DNA of 64,000 bases. It comes from Anastrepha obliqua. Taxonomy: Eukaryota > Arthropoda > Insecta > Diptera > Tephritidae. Shown in pieces: positions 37,296 to 49,261 of this stretch. Positions within the stretch are counted from its first letter, which is position 1. Each line of letters begins with the position of its first letter. Position numbers and translations under genes: made by a program. Under the pieces are notes generated by a model. It ran no database searches. It saw only the letters and a program-made list of their open reading frames with translations, and had not been told where the DNA came from. The DNA is taken from contig NC_072894.1 of NCBI RefSeq assembly GCF_027943255.1, positions 62,127,601 to 62,191,600 of the forward strand, given 5' to 3'.

Positions 37296-37506
37296 CTTGT
37301 GGGTCTATTAGCAGTGGATATCGATTCGAGTTTGCTACAATAATGCCATTCTCTACGGAAAAGTTATCAGCCGGCAGCCCCGCTAATGACCAAGCGCGTA
37401 TTTGCATTGGATTTCCTAATGTGGCGGCCAGTGAGAATCTCTCCGAGCAGGGAATTTTTTTGCGAACACACAATTCATTCCAATCATCCAAAATTTGAGC
37501 ACGATA
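37296..37506 (-). CDS. Dynein heavy chain exon: AAA5 core
   Basis: It encodes YRAQILDDWNELCVRKKIP, CSERFSLAATLGNPMQIRAW, GLPADNFSVENGIIVANSN and RYPLLIDPQ. GLPxDxFSxxNGI and RWPLMIDPQ are AAA5 signatures of axonemal dyneins. Acceptor TTTACAG at 37507-37513 and donor GTGATT at 37290-37295. A Helitron end sits 36 bp upstream of this acceptor, at 37542. Confidence 0.95.
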
Positions 37507-37541
37507 CTGTAAACAAACAAAAAAGAACATAATAATAATAA

Positions 37542-38130
37542 CTAGTATGTAACCCCCGAAAATCGGGTGGGCTTTTTTCCCACGGAAAGTAAACAGCATA
37601 TGTGACACTTTTATATATTAAAAGTTATGATGATTAGAAAAGTGTATATTTTTATTCATATGTAATATGTAAGAACTTATGCATATAACATTTTTAAAAT
37701 TTATTTCAGTTAAATCAGTAATTTTTTTTTTAACTACTTCATTATAAACTACATTCAACGTCAAGTTTTCGTTATTGCCCATTTGAACTCGCATATTTTC
37801 CCAGGATCTAACCCGGCTTAACGCAACATAAAGTTGGCCGTGAGCAAAGCAATCCTCCTTTAAATGAAGCCCCACCTTTGATAATGTTTGCCCCTGGGCC
37901 TTATTTATTGTTATGGCGAAGGCTATTGTAGTAGGAAATTTATACGAGGCAATAGAAATCGCCTTCCCTGAGCTTCTCCGCATAACACTTCCGCGTGCAA
38001 ACAATTCGAATGCATTTGTTTTATGATAAATCGTGTGCCATTCACCAACACAATTATATAATTTTTTTTTTGCCATTCGTAAAATTTCTTGGATTTGCAA
38101 AAGTAAAAATTTTGTTTTCACAGATCTTTA
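37542..38130 (-). mobile_element. Helitron 3' end with helicase remnant
   Basis: Minus-strand frame ending near 37618 encodes the PIF1-like helicase C-terminus: FPTTIAFAITINKAQGQTLS and GLHLKEDCFAHGQLYVALSR. The sequence then runs to a CCCACCCGATTTTCGGGGG hairpin and ends ACATACTAG with T next to it, the Helitron 3' signature (short hairpin, then CTAG, inserted before T). The 5' end is missing or unrecognised. Confidence 0.85.
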
Positions 38131-39354
38131 CGTTTTAAAAAATTTTAAGAAGAATGGTAAAAAAAATGTTCAAAGTTCATATTTATATATGATTTGATAA
38201 TGGCTGCATACATAAAAATATACATGGAAACACATAGAATACAATAAAAAGAAAAAAAAAACCACTTAAAAATGTATATCTGTGTCAAAAAGTTCGTTGA
38301 TTTGATGGGTAATAGTGTTCTTTTAAATGGCGTTGGGCATCGTCTATTACTATAAAATTTGTCTGAGAATAGCCCAAATACAGTTTACCTTTGAAATAGT
38401 ATCAAATAAATAACTAATTTGTCTCTCCTTATTTTTTAAAACTATTTAAAATTTTGAGTTTTGCAAAAAGGATCAAACGCACACAAAATTTTTAAGTACA
38501 TACATACGTTTATATATTGTAGTTCAATTGTACCATATATAAACGAAAACAAAAGAGGATGCTTCTACCAATCATATCCAATACGTGACGTTTCAAACAT
38601 TTATCACTTACTTACCTGCTCTATTCCTCAACTTAAAGTAGGAACTCTTCTACGAACTCTTCTTGGTCGTCCTCTAGGCATATTTTAAAATTAAATATGT
38701 ATGTACTTTTTTCTTAAAATAAATTCTATTTTGCGTCTGTCCAAAACTCTTTCTAATTTGCACTGTTACCGTTGTTTTAAGTGAATTGACAAATTTCAAG
38801 TGAATTATCAATTCATACCAATTATTGCCATCACAACAAAATTTTGAAAAAAATTCGCAGCACCCGTTGGGACTATGTTCATGAATACATATTTATTAGT
38901 AAAGAGAACAAAACAAAACAATTATTGAGAATCCAAATGTATACAATGCTGTGCTCATTAGAAAGAGAGCTAAACAAAGCAAACGTACTCATATATATGC
39001 GTATATTTGTGTATCATCCCGCTTTGCATAGACATCGCTGTTATCAATATGAAAATTTTGATAACTTTACAGGCAAATATTTCATGAACAAATTAACCAA
39101 TTTTAATTTTTATAATTTTCCGGAAATATGCTCATCAAAACCTTTCTTTTGATATATATTTCATATCTGTACATATTGTAGTTTAGTCAGAATAAGCGCC
39201 ATGTTTTAAAATAATACTATAGATAATCGTATTTCTGTTAATACTTTTTAATGGCATAACACCAAATCGGAAATGGTCAAGCATATTCAAATAGTTGGCT
39301 TTATGTACTATACTTGTCCTGCCATAAGTTAAGTTACAAATAAAGTCCGTTATA
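38131..39354. other. Dynein intron, unassigned part
   Basis: AT-rich; nothing recognised. Confidence 0.4.
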
Positions 39355-40206
39355 AAGGGTGGTTAAGTTTTAAGGGCCAGTGTTGATTTTGAATAAAATA
39401 CAAGTTTTTTTTTAATTTATTGTCATTTCTCTTTACTATTATAATATTGGTATGATTCAATTACGTATGGAACAAAATATTGGCCAAATGTCCATCGTGG
39501 CCTCGGCAGCACACCTCTATCCGATGGTCCAAATTTTCGACGACGCTGAGGCATAATTGAGGTTCTATGCCGTTAATATGCCGAATTATCTTATCTTTTA
39601 GCTATTGAGTTGTTGCTGGCTTATCGACATACACCTTTTCTTTCAAATAACCCCGAAGAAAGAAGTCCAACGGTGTAAAATCACATAATCTTGGCGGCCA
39701 ATTGACATCGCCGCGACGTGAAATTATTCAGCCATGAAATTTTTCGCGCAAAAGAGCCATTGTTTCGTTAGCTGTGTGACAAGTGGCACTGTCCTGTTGA
39801 AACCACATATCGTCCACATCCATATCTATCATCTCACGATAGCGAACACTATTCACAGTAACTGCTTGACCGGCCTCATTTTGGAAAAAATACGACCCAA
39901 TGATGCCGCCGGCACATAAGCCGCACCAAACAGTCACTCTTTGTGGGTGCATTGGTTTTTCGGCAATCACTCTTGGATTATCATTCGCCCAAATGCGGCA
40001 ATTGACGAATCCACTGAGGTGAAAAAGTGCCTCATCACTGAAGATGAAGTACGCGATATTTCATAATAAGCCTGAATAACTTTAACGCATTGGTCGATTG
40101 TGTATCTTTCCATAGTTTAAATTGAGTTAGTCTGAAGTTGAAAAAAACTTGACGTTTAGGTGCGGTTTACATTCAACATCGGCCCTTGAAATTTAACTAC
40201 CTTTTA
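39355..40206 (-). mobile_element. Tc1/mariner deletion derivative
   Basis: Outer ends AAAGGGTGGTTAAGTTTTAA and AAAAGGTAGTTAAATTTCAA. The N-terminus MERYTIDQCVKVIQAYYEIS is joined to the catalytic half: EKPMHPQRVTVWCGL, FFQNEAGQAVTVNSVRYREM, QQDSATCHTANETMALL (second Asp), DFTPLDFFLRGYL (third Asp) and HDGHLANILFHT. Most of the DNA-binding domain is deleted. It abuts the next element. Confidence 0.85.
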
Positions 40207-40229
40207 GATATAAAATTATAATACTTTTT

Positions 40230-41150
40230 TAACGAAGCTTTTAATTTTCATTCGGCAATTCAGCTATCGCAGCACGCAGGGTTTTCATGGATATTGACTT
40301 CGCTGTTCGAACCAAAGATTATTTGAGGTCTTGTGTGAGGTCTACGATAGGCTGCGTCCTCCCATTCTGACTGCAAGCTGTAGTCCACTGGATTCAGAAC
40401 TGGACCTCCAGACGGCCAATTTTCTGCGACTATGAACCCAGGAATATGGTTTTATATCCACTGCTGAGTGGTTTTTGCCTTATGAGCTGAAGCGGAATCT
40501 TGCCGGAATATCCAACGCTCTCCGTTGAAGATAGTACTGCTCAACTACTTCACCATGCCTTCTAAGACATTCTCCTGGTGCACTTTTGCCTCGGTCTTAA
40601 CCCCTTTTTCGCAGAAATGAAGAGATGTAATGCATTTACAAGACACTCGCCACCAAACCATTACGGAGGCTGGATGGTGGTCACCCTGAATCCTTGGAAC
40701 AATATTTTTTGCGTCTTTGAAATTTGAGCACAGATTTCGTCCGTTTACTTATTAAACACTTCTTCAACAGCAAGAATTTTCTGATCTGTGAAAAGAGTAT
40801 TTTCATGGCCGAAGAAGCTGCTTGCATCTGCCGAGTCTAATTTTCTTAAAGCGCGTTGTCATGTCGCGGGAGGCTTTGCATGTGAGATCGTCTCTAATTA
40901 GTCTTGACATGAACCTGATCGATACATCCATTTCCTAGGACATGATTTTCTGTTTCTGTTTTCTGCGAATTCTTTCTCGAACGGCTTTTATGGCTGCACT
41001 GATTCGAGCCACGCGAAAACGACCACTTCTTTTTCTGTCTGTCACTTCGGACGTTTCGGAAAAACGATTGATCGTGCGGTAAATAAACATTCTCGAAATA
41101 TTCAGTTCTTTCAGCAATTCATAAATCTTACTTACACTTTTACCACACTT
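40230..41150 (-). mobile_element. Tc1/mariner-like transposase relic
   Basis: Minus strand: MLKELNISRMFIYRTINRFS and AAIKAVRERIRRKQKQK (helix-turn-helix), ASVMVWWRVSCKCITSLHFC, FRQDSASAHKAKTTQQWI (second Asp), WPSGGPVLNPVDYSLQSEW (third Asp). The order is intact, but stops break it. The D37-like spacing resembles the relic at 34986. Confidence 0.78.
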
Positions 41151-41379
41151 CTGTAATGTGATTTTCCGTAGCTCCTCGCCCCGTTGTTAACAAACGAAAT
41201 TTGCCACGAAACTGAGTATAATTTATGAGTAGCCAATAAATGGCTCCGAAATGCAACTGGGTGAAGGGATTTCAAACAACAATAGAAGAAGGTGGCGGAC
41301 GGCTCGAAAATGTTTGGCGGAGTAGGTGCATAAATCAATTGCGCAGAGCTAGGCATCAAGCGGCCATTCAAGCTACCAG

Positions 41380-41520
41380 ACCCCTGCAATATCTTTCAAT
41401 CAGAAGTCTTTGCTGTATGAGAGGCTGCAGAATTAGTATTTTCAAAGACATCGAGCAACCCCAAAATAAATATATGCATTGACAGTCAAGCAGCGATAAA
41501 GGCAGTAAACTGATATGAAA
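41380..41520 (+). mobile_element. LINE RNase H scrap
   Basis: IFQSEVFAV then, after a gap, INICIDSQAAIKAVN: the Glu motif and the DSQAAIKA motif of LINE RNase H domains. Only about 45 codons remain, with stops. Confidence 0.6.
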
Positions 41521-42121
41521 TTTCATATAAGTAAAAGCACTTTTCTCCTTTCCATTTTTTTGACAGGCTCTAGATTTGATTTTGACAGGCTCTTGGAATG
41601 TGCTGGTGTGAGTGTTTAATGGTTTTGTTTGAGTGTATTGGTGTGATTGCTAGGCCAAATTATCATTTTGTGAAGCAATTTTATGGTTCTAGGGCATAGT
41701 AAAATCAATTTTTGTACTATGTAACTCGTACCTGCGGTGGACATGTACCAGATATCGGATTTAAAAAATAAATGCCATGCAATTTGCTACGATACTATAA
41801 CAAAAAAGAATTCCAATAATTTTTCTGTTTTGTATTATCGCTTAAGCTCTGAAACTCTTAAAAAACCATAGCATTTGATGACACCCACGACGAGCCGAAG
41901 CTTTGTCCACTATAAACGGAATTGAACTTGACCACCCACCCTCGCATGCGCAACAGGAGATAGTTTAGGCAATTGCGAGTTCCACAACAGTCAAAGAAAT
42001 TTTACTTAGCAGGGACTACGAATTCCTTAGAAGACGAACCAGCTCAAATTCAATATCTTGTGCATATTTCCCTGCGGAGGGTACATCTACATGCACATAA
42101 GTATTTATTTGTATAACTATG

Positions 42122-42445
42122 TGGTCGCCGTAGCCGAATGGTTTGGTGCGTGATTACCATTCGGAATTCACAGAGAGAACGTCGGTTCGAATCTCGGTGA
42201 GACACCAAAATTAAGAAAAACATTTGTCTAATAGCGGTCGCCCCTTGGCAGGCAATGGCAAACCTCCGAATGTATTTCTGCCATGAAAAAGCTCCTCATA
42301 AAAATATCTGCCGTTCGGAGTCGGCTTGAAACTGTAGGTCCCTCCATTTATGGAAGACACACACCACAAATACGAGGAGGAGCTCGGCCAAACACCCAAA
42401 AAGGGTGTATGCGCCAATTATGTATATATATATATATATATGTGT
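42122..42445 (+). repeat. tRNA-derived SINE, most complete copy
   Basis: Box A TAGCCGAATGG at 42131-42141 and box B GGTTCGAATCTC at 42184-42195 define a tRNA-like head. The body follows (GGCAGGCAATGGCAAACCTC; TCGGAGTCGGCTTGAAACTG; GGAGGAGCTCGGCCAAACAC) to GCGCCAATTATG and a TA/TG tail. It has RNA polymerase III promoter structure; no cloverleaf with a usable anticodon arm is preserved, so it is not a tRNA gene. Confidence 0.92.
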
Positions 42446-42605
42446 GTGTGTATATGTATATATTTATTTAAAATAAGTATAATTAAAAAAAATACTCATT
42501 AATAATTATATTATACAACTAAAGACACTGGACACTGGCCACTATTTTTGCCAGAAACGAGGCTAATATTTCACTACTTATGTTACATCCGTTTTTGCAT
42601 AATAT

Positions 42606-43502
42606 ATTGGGTTGGGCTGAAAAGTCCCGGGCCTAACAAAGAAAACCCGTTTTTTTGTTTAAAATTATCTTTATTCGTCAACATAATTTCCATCAAGAAC
42701 AACTCAATCATTCTAGCGTCGTTCTAATACATTTTATTTATCATTATATTATAAAATTTATTTCAATACCACTTTTGTAGAACGATTTACCTTTTGCCTC
42801 AAAACAGTTTCAGCGATAATCTCTTCATTCGAGCGAAATTTCTTACCAGCGAGCATTTTTATTTTGGTCTGTGAATAGCAGTAGTCTCTGAGAACCCAAA
42901 CTGACAAATACGGTGGTTGTGGGAGCAATTCGAATTTCATTTCATGTATTATAGTTTTGCCATTGTTTTGATTGACCTCAGTCATAGGTCAGTAGTGAAC
43001 AAGCGCGGCCCCCATTTTGCACAGAGCTTTCTTATAGTCAAATGCTAAAGCCGTATAAAGCCTACGCGTTCTTGGGATATCTTTACGATGTCAGCTAACG
43101 CACGCAACTTTATTTTTCGATCATTCAAAACGATTTTGTGAACTTTTTTGATGTTTTCTGGTGTTGCCGCCTTATTTGGACGCCCACGGCCTCTACGACC
43201 CCTTTTGAAGTCAAGAAGCCATCGTTTTATCGTTGTTTCTCTTTTCAAGCCATTGCTTGGTTTGAGTGATGTTTTTTTGCATTGAGAAACAGTGTAAATT
43301 AAAACACGAAATTCTTCGTGACTCATTGTTTTGAAAATAACAAATGTAACGTCACTTTTGGCACAATAACTCGCGAACCAATGGATAGAATATCATGAAA
43401 TTTTAACAGCTGCCTTTTTAAGGTTAGTTCTAACTAAAAAACAGATGAATGCAATAAAACTAGTGCCGTCTATGTGTTAGGCCGGGACTTTTCAGCCCAA
43501 GT
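42606..43502 (-). mobile_element. Mariner deletion derivative (GGGCTGAAAA-ended family)
   Basis: Ends TTGGGCTGAAAAGTCCCGGG and CTTGGGCTGAAAAGTCCCGG (outer strands) with TA beside each. The minus-strand N-terminus is kept: MSHEEFRVLIYTVSQCKKTS, NIKKVHKIVLNDRKIKLRAL. After a deletion comes the C-terminus MKFELLPQPPYLSVWVLRDY and LRQKVNRSTKVVLK. In the last DD motif the Asp residues are lost (PYLSVWVLRDY for PYSPDLAPSDY). Confidence 0.88.
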
Positions 43503-43689
43503 ATTAAGTTTTATTTTTTGCGTTTAAGATAAATAATTAGTAATACTGATTTTTTATTGTTTTTTCTCTAGTGTGATTATAAAATGCTCAAATACAAGTT
43601 TTTGCTATTGTGACCGATCTGGGTACACAGTGTGCTTGAACCAAGTTTAGTTTAAAAGTTTTCCAACCCCAGATTTTCTTGTTCCACGT

Positions 43690-44050
43690 GATTCTGTCGC
43701 ATCCTAGAAAAACTTTTACGTCAAAATCGAAATCGTCTAATCTCTTGTGTGAGCCGATACGGGAGAGCTCGCATTGGGTTTTTGTGAAGGATGATTCGTC
43801 GTCGGTGATTGGTTTCCGTAAATTCTCCGAAGACTTCTGCTAAACAATGAGTTGCATACCACTCCAAAGTGATTATTTTAAGTTTCTCTAGAGGTACAGT
43901 TTTTATATGACAACATTTTTCAAAAAGAAAAGAACAGAGCTGTTTTATCTGCGAACAACTTTTGTTGGATTCAGCTCTTCGCGAAAGACCCGTACTGTTG
44001 ATGGTTGTTTGGTTTGCAGCTCTCATGCAAAGATCAAAGATTTGTCACCT
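43690..44050 (-). mobile_element. Mariner transposase fragment
   Basis: Minus-strand frame: KTVPLEKLKIITLEWYATHC, LAEVFGEFTETNHRRRIILH, then NPMRALPYRLTQE. EWYxTxCLPEVFxEx and RRIILHHDNASSHT are mariner phrases; here the catalytic HDN is worn to KNP. Ends not found. Confidence 0.65.
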
Positions 44051-44297
44051 GCTATGATCTGCTAGACGACACGCAGTTTTCATATTATGAAGTATCCAAC
44101 GAAATGAAATCTTTTTTACCACCCTATTTTCATGAAATATTGAAGGTCCGCTAATGCCTAGAGATGTCTATATGTCACATGATGATATTTCGTATCAATT
44201 GCACAACTATCGTTTTTGGGGGGCCTTCACGATATTCATGCTACAAGGATCGACGACCACATTGAAAGTCATTGTACTGGCTTTTCATAGTGGCTAA

Positions 44298-44560
44298 GTG
44301 AGGGCAATCCCACGCAAAGCACAGTCCTCGCACTTTCCAAATGTGCATACTTTCCCTGTTTCTAAAAACAAAACAAAAAAAGCAACGATAGGGAGCATGC
44401 CAACCACTGGTGGGCATTCCCAGACTGGTAGCGGCAGGCTAATCACCTACCCTGTCAGAAGCCAAAATAGATTAACTGAAATTAGACTGAGTCTTGTCGA
44501 GGCCTATGCTCCCGAGAGGAGTGAACAAGGAAAAAAAGTATGGCCAATGCCAAAAATCGA
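44298..44560 (+). mobile_element. Possible LINE 5'-region fragment
   Basis: The frame PTTGGHSQTGSGRLITYPVR followed by GAACAAGGAAAAAAAG resembles untranslated or N-terminal stretches of fly endonuclease-type LINEs as I remember them. No enzymatic motif. Confidence 0.3.
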
Positions 44561-45837
44561 AGCTAGTTAATACTCCAAGTCGGAAGTCGTAATAAATCAT
44601 CGCACAAAAAATTTCACTAGTAAATTCCAATCTTTAGGAGAGATGAATCTTACAATGTTAAGAATAAAAATGTTATATATAAGTTTATGCTAAAAAATAA
44701 TAAAATTTTCGATAAAAATAACAAAATATCATCATTCGTTGTGTGGAAAGGCGCAAAATGTAAAAGGAAACCCGCGTACACATATCCATATTTTATCAAT
44801 TAAATAGTTTTTCTTATTGAGCATTGCTCTAACATAAATTGTATACGTGTTCGCGCATATGAAAAACTACTTAACACTTCCATTATATCAAAGGCATAAA
44901 TAATAAAAAATATATATGTAAAATAAAATAACAACAATATCGTATATTTCAACACCTAAATAAAATAATTTCTAACGCATTTTATTGCCAGCATGTTGTC
45001 TGCCTACAGCAACAGAACCAAAAGCAAATAAACGCTTTCGGAGCATGCAAAATCCGCGTTGAGAGTGATTAATTTCGGTTTTGACATTTTATTTTACCTG
45101 GTAGAGAAAATCTGGATGACAGTTAAGCGAGTGAGTTTAAGCGAAGTGCATTAATAGGTAGCGGCCAGGTGGTGAGCCTTTTAAAATTTCTGATTTTATA
45201 TCCTTTAAGTGCTATGTATGAGAAGCAAAAAAAAAAAACACAATAAACAGAAAAAAAACAAAAAAACAGAAAAAACAATAGCCAGAAGTTTTCACTCAAA
45301 AGTTTGTATATTTATTTGCAATAATTCTAGAATTTAATGGCATGGGATAAACAAAAATTTGCCAAAAAAACAATTAAATTTTCGACTTGGTATGATTGTT
45401 TTTTATAATTGTCAAAAATTAGAATGCGCACAGTACATTGTACACATGCGTATTTGCAATATTTATTTACATTTTTTTAAACTGACAAGTTGGTGTCACT
45501 CGTACCCGGTCAAAATACCCGGTAATTATGAAAGTTTTTGTTGATAAGTCCAGGTCTTGATAGCGTAGAACTTATTATCGGATTCACAATTGAAAAAAAA
45601 GTGTTCTACTTAAAAACAAATGTTTGTGAAAAAACGATTTTGTTCGTACTCAATAGATAGTATTTTAACTGCTTTAAACGAAATGGTTTGGAAAAATATC
45701 CGCTAGAAAAAGTAAAATCGTTTATATGGCCGTTTGGGGTCATATTTGAAATATAATATTTAGGTAGGTAGGTGGTGAAATGGTTGAAGTGCCGGTTGGC
45801 ACTCCTCAAGTAGCACTGAAGCGCCGTTTTGATACCA
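44561..45837. other. Dynein intron, unassigned part
   Basis: AT-rich, with A-rich runs at 45228-45270. Nothing recognised. Confidence 0.4.
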
Positions 45838-47110
45838 TTATGCGACCTCCAACAGGCAAATATCTACAGCCATCCAGAGCTGTTGATATAATGGAGGAAA
45901 TTGATTGGATTTAGGTTGGCGCACTGCCCCAGGCTGCCCAAGAAAGGAGCGCTCATCGACCTTAACCCAACCCGGACATTTACCGAGAAAATACTCTACA
46001 GTCTCCTTCTGTGAAAGGTCCCCACAGCTTCTGCAATAGGGGTTAAATGGTAACTCTAGCTTTTCCGCGTGTGTGCCGATCGTCCAGTGACCGCAAACAC
46101 AGCTACAAGTTTGGAAATTGAATGGCGAGAAGTCCAAAGAACTTTCTGAATCCTTCGTATATCGTATGAGGCCAAAGGGTTTTTGAAAATAGCAAATAAA
46201 ATAGAAATAACTTGTGCAGTTCCCCTTTAACAACTGTCAGGGGGATGCCGATGACCGGGTAGGCCTCAGAGACGGCCAATTCAGTCCCCTTCCTGGCAAG
46301 GTCATCAACAATTTCATTTCTGTCTATGTTCCTATGTCCTGGAACCCATATCAGAGAAATGTTGCCTGGTTGCCTGCATACCCAAGAGATTTGATCTACT
46401 CCTTACAGGAGTTTACTAATTTGGTTCTGCACCATGGCGTCGTCAGAGCCTTAGTCGCGGCTTGACTATCGGAGAAAATGTTAATACCTCCCTCGCTCCC
46501 GCGTTCCCTAAGCATTTTGCATGCCTGCAGGATTGCAAAGACTTCTGCTTAAAAACACTAGCAGTGTTCGGGTTTAAAAGAGATAGATAAATTGGCTGAA
46601 TTAGAAAACCCATGCTCCGACTCCCGATTCCCGATGGAACCGTCAGTGAAGACAGCTTCGAAGCTTCGATGCAGATTTTCCCCTCGATCCAATCCTGCCT
46701 ATTTGGAAAGATTGCCCTAGCACGACCCTCAAACTCTAGTTAGAGGATAGAGAGATCTGTTCGAAGGTCGGAGGAATACGGTGATAACTTCCCGAAAATG
46801 CCACCATGTGAGATTGCCTCCACAGGCCAACCTCCTTCAACCTGATTGGACTTTGAGCTGCGATGGAAATAACGTAAAAGTCGATGAAAAGATATTATAC
46901 CTAACTACCGATGAAAGCGAGAGAACGTGGTTGTTTAATTGTTTAGTTTTTAAAGTCGAAAGGGTGGATAATTTCTGGTAAATAGCACCAGCTCCGTTTT
47001 GTAAGAGTTGACTCGAAGGCCGCAATTGTTAGCCCAGCGACTGAGTACAGCCTTACCAAAATCTCAGCTATGACTGAGGGAAATGGTCCCGATAGCATCA
47101 GGACCAAGTC
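45838..47110 (-). mobile_element. LINE fragment: RT end, RNase H and C-terminus
   Basis: Minus strand, from 47110 down: the end of the reverse transcriptase (RVNSYKTELVL), AVFTDGSIGNRESEHGFSNS (first RNase H Asp), INIFSDSQAATKALTTPWC (SDSQAA motif), then CGHWTIGTHAEKLELPFNPY with CRSCGDLSQKETVEYFLGKC (Cys/His C-terminal motif) to a stop at 45838. Several frames are needed. I-group-like. The short plus-strand open frames here are shadows. Confidence 0.85.
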
Positions 47111-47882
47111 ATCTGCGTATTATCAGAACTTCGTATTTATAAATACTTAAAAATGGCAGTATTCCAGAATGGAAGAGTAAACACGCGCCCGTCGTCCGTG
47201 GTTGCAATAACCCGAATGAATTTCTTCATTTTATAAAACGGCGTTCACTTGTTATAAGCGCTAAGATCAACGAGTTTATGATAACCAACGAGTCTAGTTA
47301 CATAGCGACTAATGGTGCGCACACTCACCGACATAAACGTACTTTCCATGTCAGCTGACGCGACCAAACTTATGACAGCACTATGTAAATGAAAACTCAT
47401 CACCGTGTGCGTGCTACGGTACCATGTTCCGTGTACGTTTGTAAAATGTAAAGTATAATTTTTATTCTTCCGCGACACCGTGACAGCTGATTGCTCTCTC
47501 ACCACACAGTGTCGCCAAACAGTACATTTTATTAACCAAATAAATCTATAAAAATTATAATTTTTCCTAAAATAACTTTAAAGTTGCTTTTTTTTTGGCT
47601 TTGGCTTTGATTTATTATACAATGAAAATTTGTTGTGGATAAACCGAAAGAGTTTAAAAGTATGTATACAAGCATTTGAATGGTCGGTGGAAGCAAGAGC
47701 AAACAGATGTTGTTTCTAAATATGAAACCAAAAGAAAGCAGCTGTTTTCTAAGGGCACAATTTTGTGTGTCTCATGGCAAATAAACGCGATATACGTACA
47801 CATCGGTGAGCGCGATTACCATAAATCTTAAGGTCTAGTTACATAAGTATAACCACCTACAACTACTGTATCAGAGTGTGCT
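47111..47882. other. Dynein intron, unassigned part
   Basis: Richer in GC between 47170 and 47510 than its surroundings but without a coding frame I recognise; possibly an unrecognised repeat. Confidence 0.35.
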
Positions 47883-47885
47883 TGA

Positions 47886-48040
47886 AACCATCAGCCGAAT
47901 TGCCTTGTGCCTGATTGCCATTCGGTTGGCTCAGATTCGAAATCCATAGCATCAAAACATCAAATTATAGAAAAAGTATCTTCTGATAGTGGCCACCTCT
48001 TTGTAAGCAATATCAAAATCTCCGAGTGAATTTCTGCCAG
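47886..48040 (+). repeat. tRNA-derived SINE, diverged 5' part
   Basis: CAGCCGAATTGCCTTGTGCC, ATTGCCATTCGGTTGGCTC and CAGATTCGAAATC correspond to the SINE head including worn boxes A and B; the body is followed only to GAATTTCTGCCAGC. Confidence 0.65.
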
Positions 48041-48676
48041 CACTCAAAACGCACCTCAGTGATTTCATTGACCTTGCCAAAACTCGCCGAGTACACTTTC
48101 CTTGATTCAAAGTAAATTTATACTCAAAGTGGGTGCAATCGGTCAATAATTAAGTGATATCTCTCTTATAAATAAAGCAAATTACTCATATAAATGATGA
48201 ACCCCAGAAAACAAATACAACTCATATAAAATTAAAGAAAATGAGCGGTGCCATACCTACTTTTGGATAAATGCGAGCATCTTGAAACGACTTAATAAAA
48301 CTCGCCCAAATGTACATGTATTGAAGAAGAAGGTGGAAGAGGCATAAATTAACACCCCACCACATATTGAACACGTTACCTGCTTCTCGTCTTGGGACTT
48401 TTCGAAATCTTAGACCCAACTTCGTTACGTGCACTCATTTTAAAAATATAAATAAATTTGTTTCGGTTCTTTTATTCATTATTCATGCCTGTGATTAATT
48501 ACGTATTGCTAAATATACTCATTTTGATAAGTTAGTTTGGACATAAATCCCAAAAATTTGGCGAAAATACTCTTAGCACATACCTCATACATACTTTTGA
48601 CCTACAAGTGTTCGTTCTTGGTCCTTAAAGGGCCAAAGTAAAATTTTGTAAAATTAATTTAAAGCGAAAACAATTA

Positions 48677-48936
48677 CAGTGGTACATTTTCGTTAAAACG
48701 CATTGCATTTTTTTCGTTTACTTTAGAACTGTTTTAAGATTACAACAATAACAACAACAAATATTCTTCCAAACTATTCGTTAAGGTAACAGTAAACCAT
48801 CGTTGCATTTGTTTCTTATCTATTGCTTTGCTTTTATTGTTTGGAAGAATATTTGTTGTTGTTATTGTTGTAATCTTAAAACAGTTCTAAAGTAAACGAA
48901 AAAAATGCAATGCGTTTAAACGAAAATGTACCACTG
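48677..48936. mobile_element. 260-bp hairpin MITE (Tc1/mariner-type ends)
   Basis: Two arms of about 100 bp (48677-48776, 48838-48936) are nearly perfect inverted copies, beginning CAGTGGTACATTTTCGTT, with TA on both sides. The loop is about 60 bp. CAGTG ends with a TA target fit a non-autonomous Tc1-like element. It lies 112 bp from the donor of the dynein exon ending at 49049. Confidence 0.92.
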
Positions 48937-49048
48937 TACTTGAATTATAGTAAAATGAGTTATATACTAAAAGATTTCCATTTTTTATTAGAATATTTCA
49001 CTTCCATTTGAAATATATCTTTATTTGAATCTCGCTCAGCCTACTTAC

Positions 49049-49196
49049 CTCGGTGGGGAAGAATCCTAAATATGCCACGACACCTCCAGCTAACAAAACA
49101 TCGCCGACAATGTTGTTAATAGATTTGTGTAGGTTATGCGCCGCCTCGGACCAACGGGTCTTCTCACCGCCCAATCCACCGAGCAGCTTCTCGGCT
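49049..49196 (-). CDS. Dynein heavy chain exon: stalk exit to AAA5
   Basis: A 148-bp exon encoding AEKLLGGLGGEKTRWSEAA, then NNIVGDVLLAGGVVAYLGFF. The family signature LAGGLGGEKTRW and GDVLxxAGxVAYLG is clear. It ends ...FFPTE, followed by GTAAGTAGG. The following intron is the longest in the window (11.5 kb). Confidence 0.96.
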
Positions 49197-49261
49197 CTGA
49201 TAAAATAAAAACAATACTAGTAATCTACATACCAGGCAACTGGTTATCTATCGCAATTTAC

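Noticed and set aside
42122..42200. Possible tRNA gene (boxes A and B present)
   Set aside because: The same head recurs with a common non-tRNA body and AT tail in several copies, so it is a SINE.
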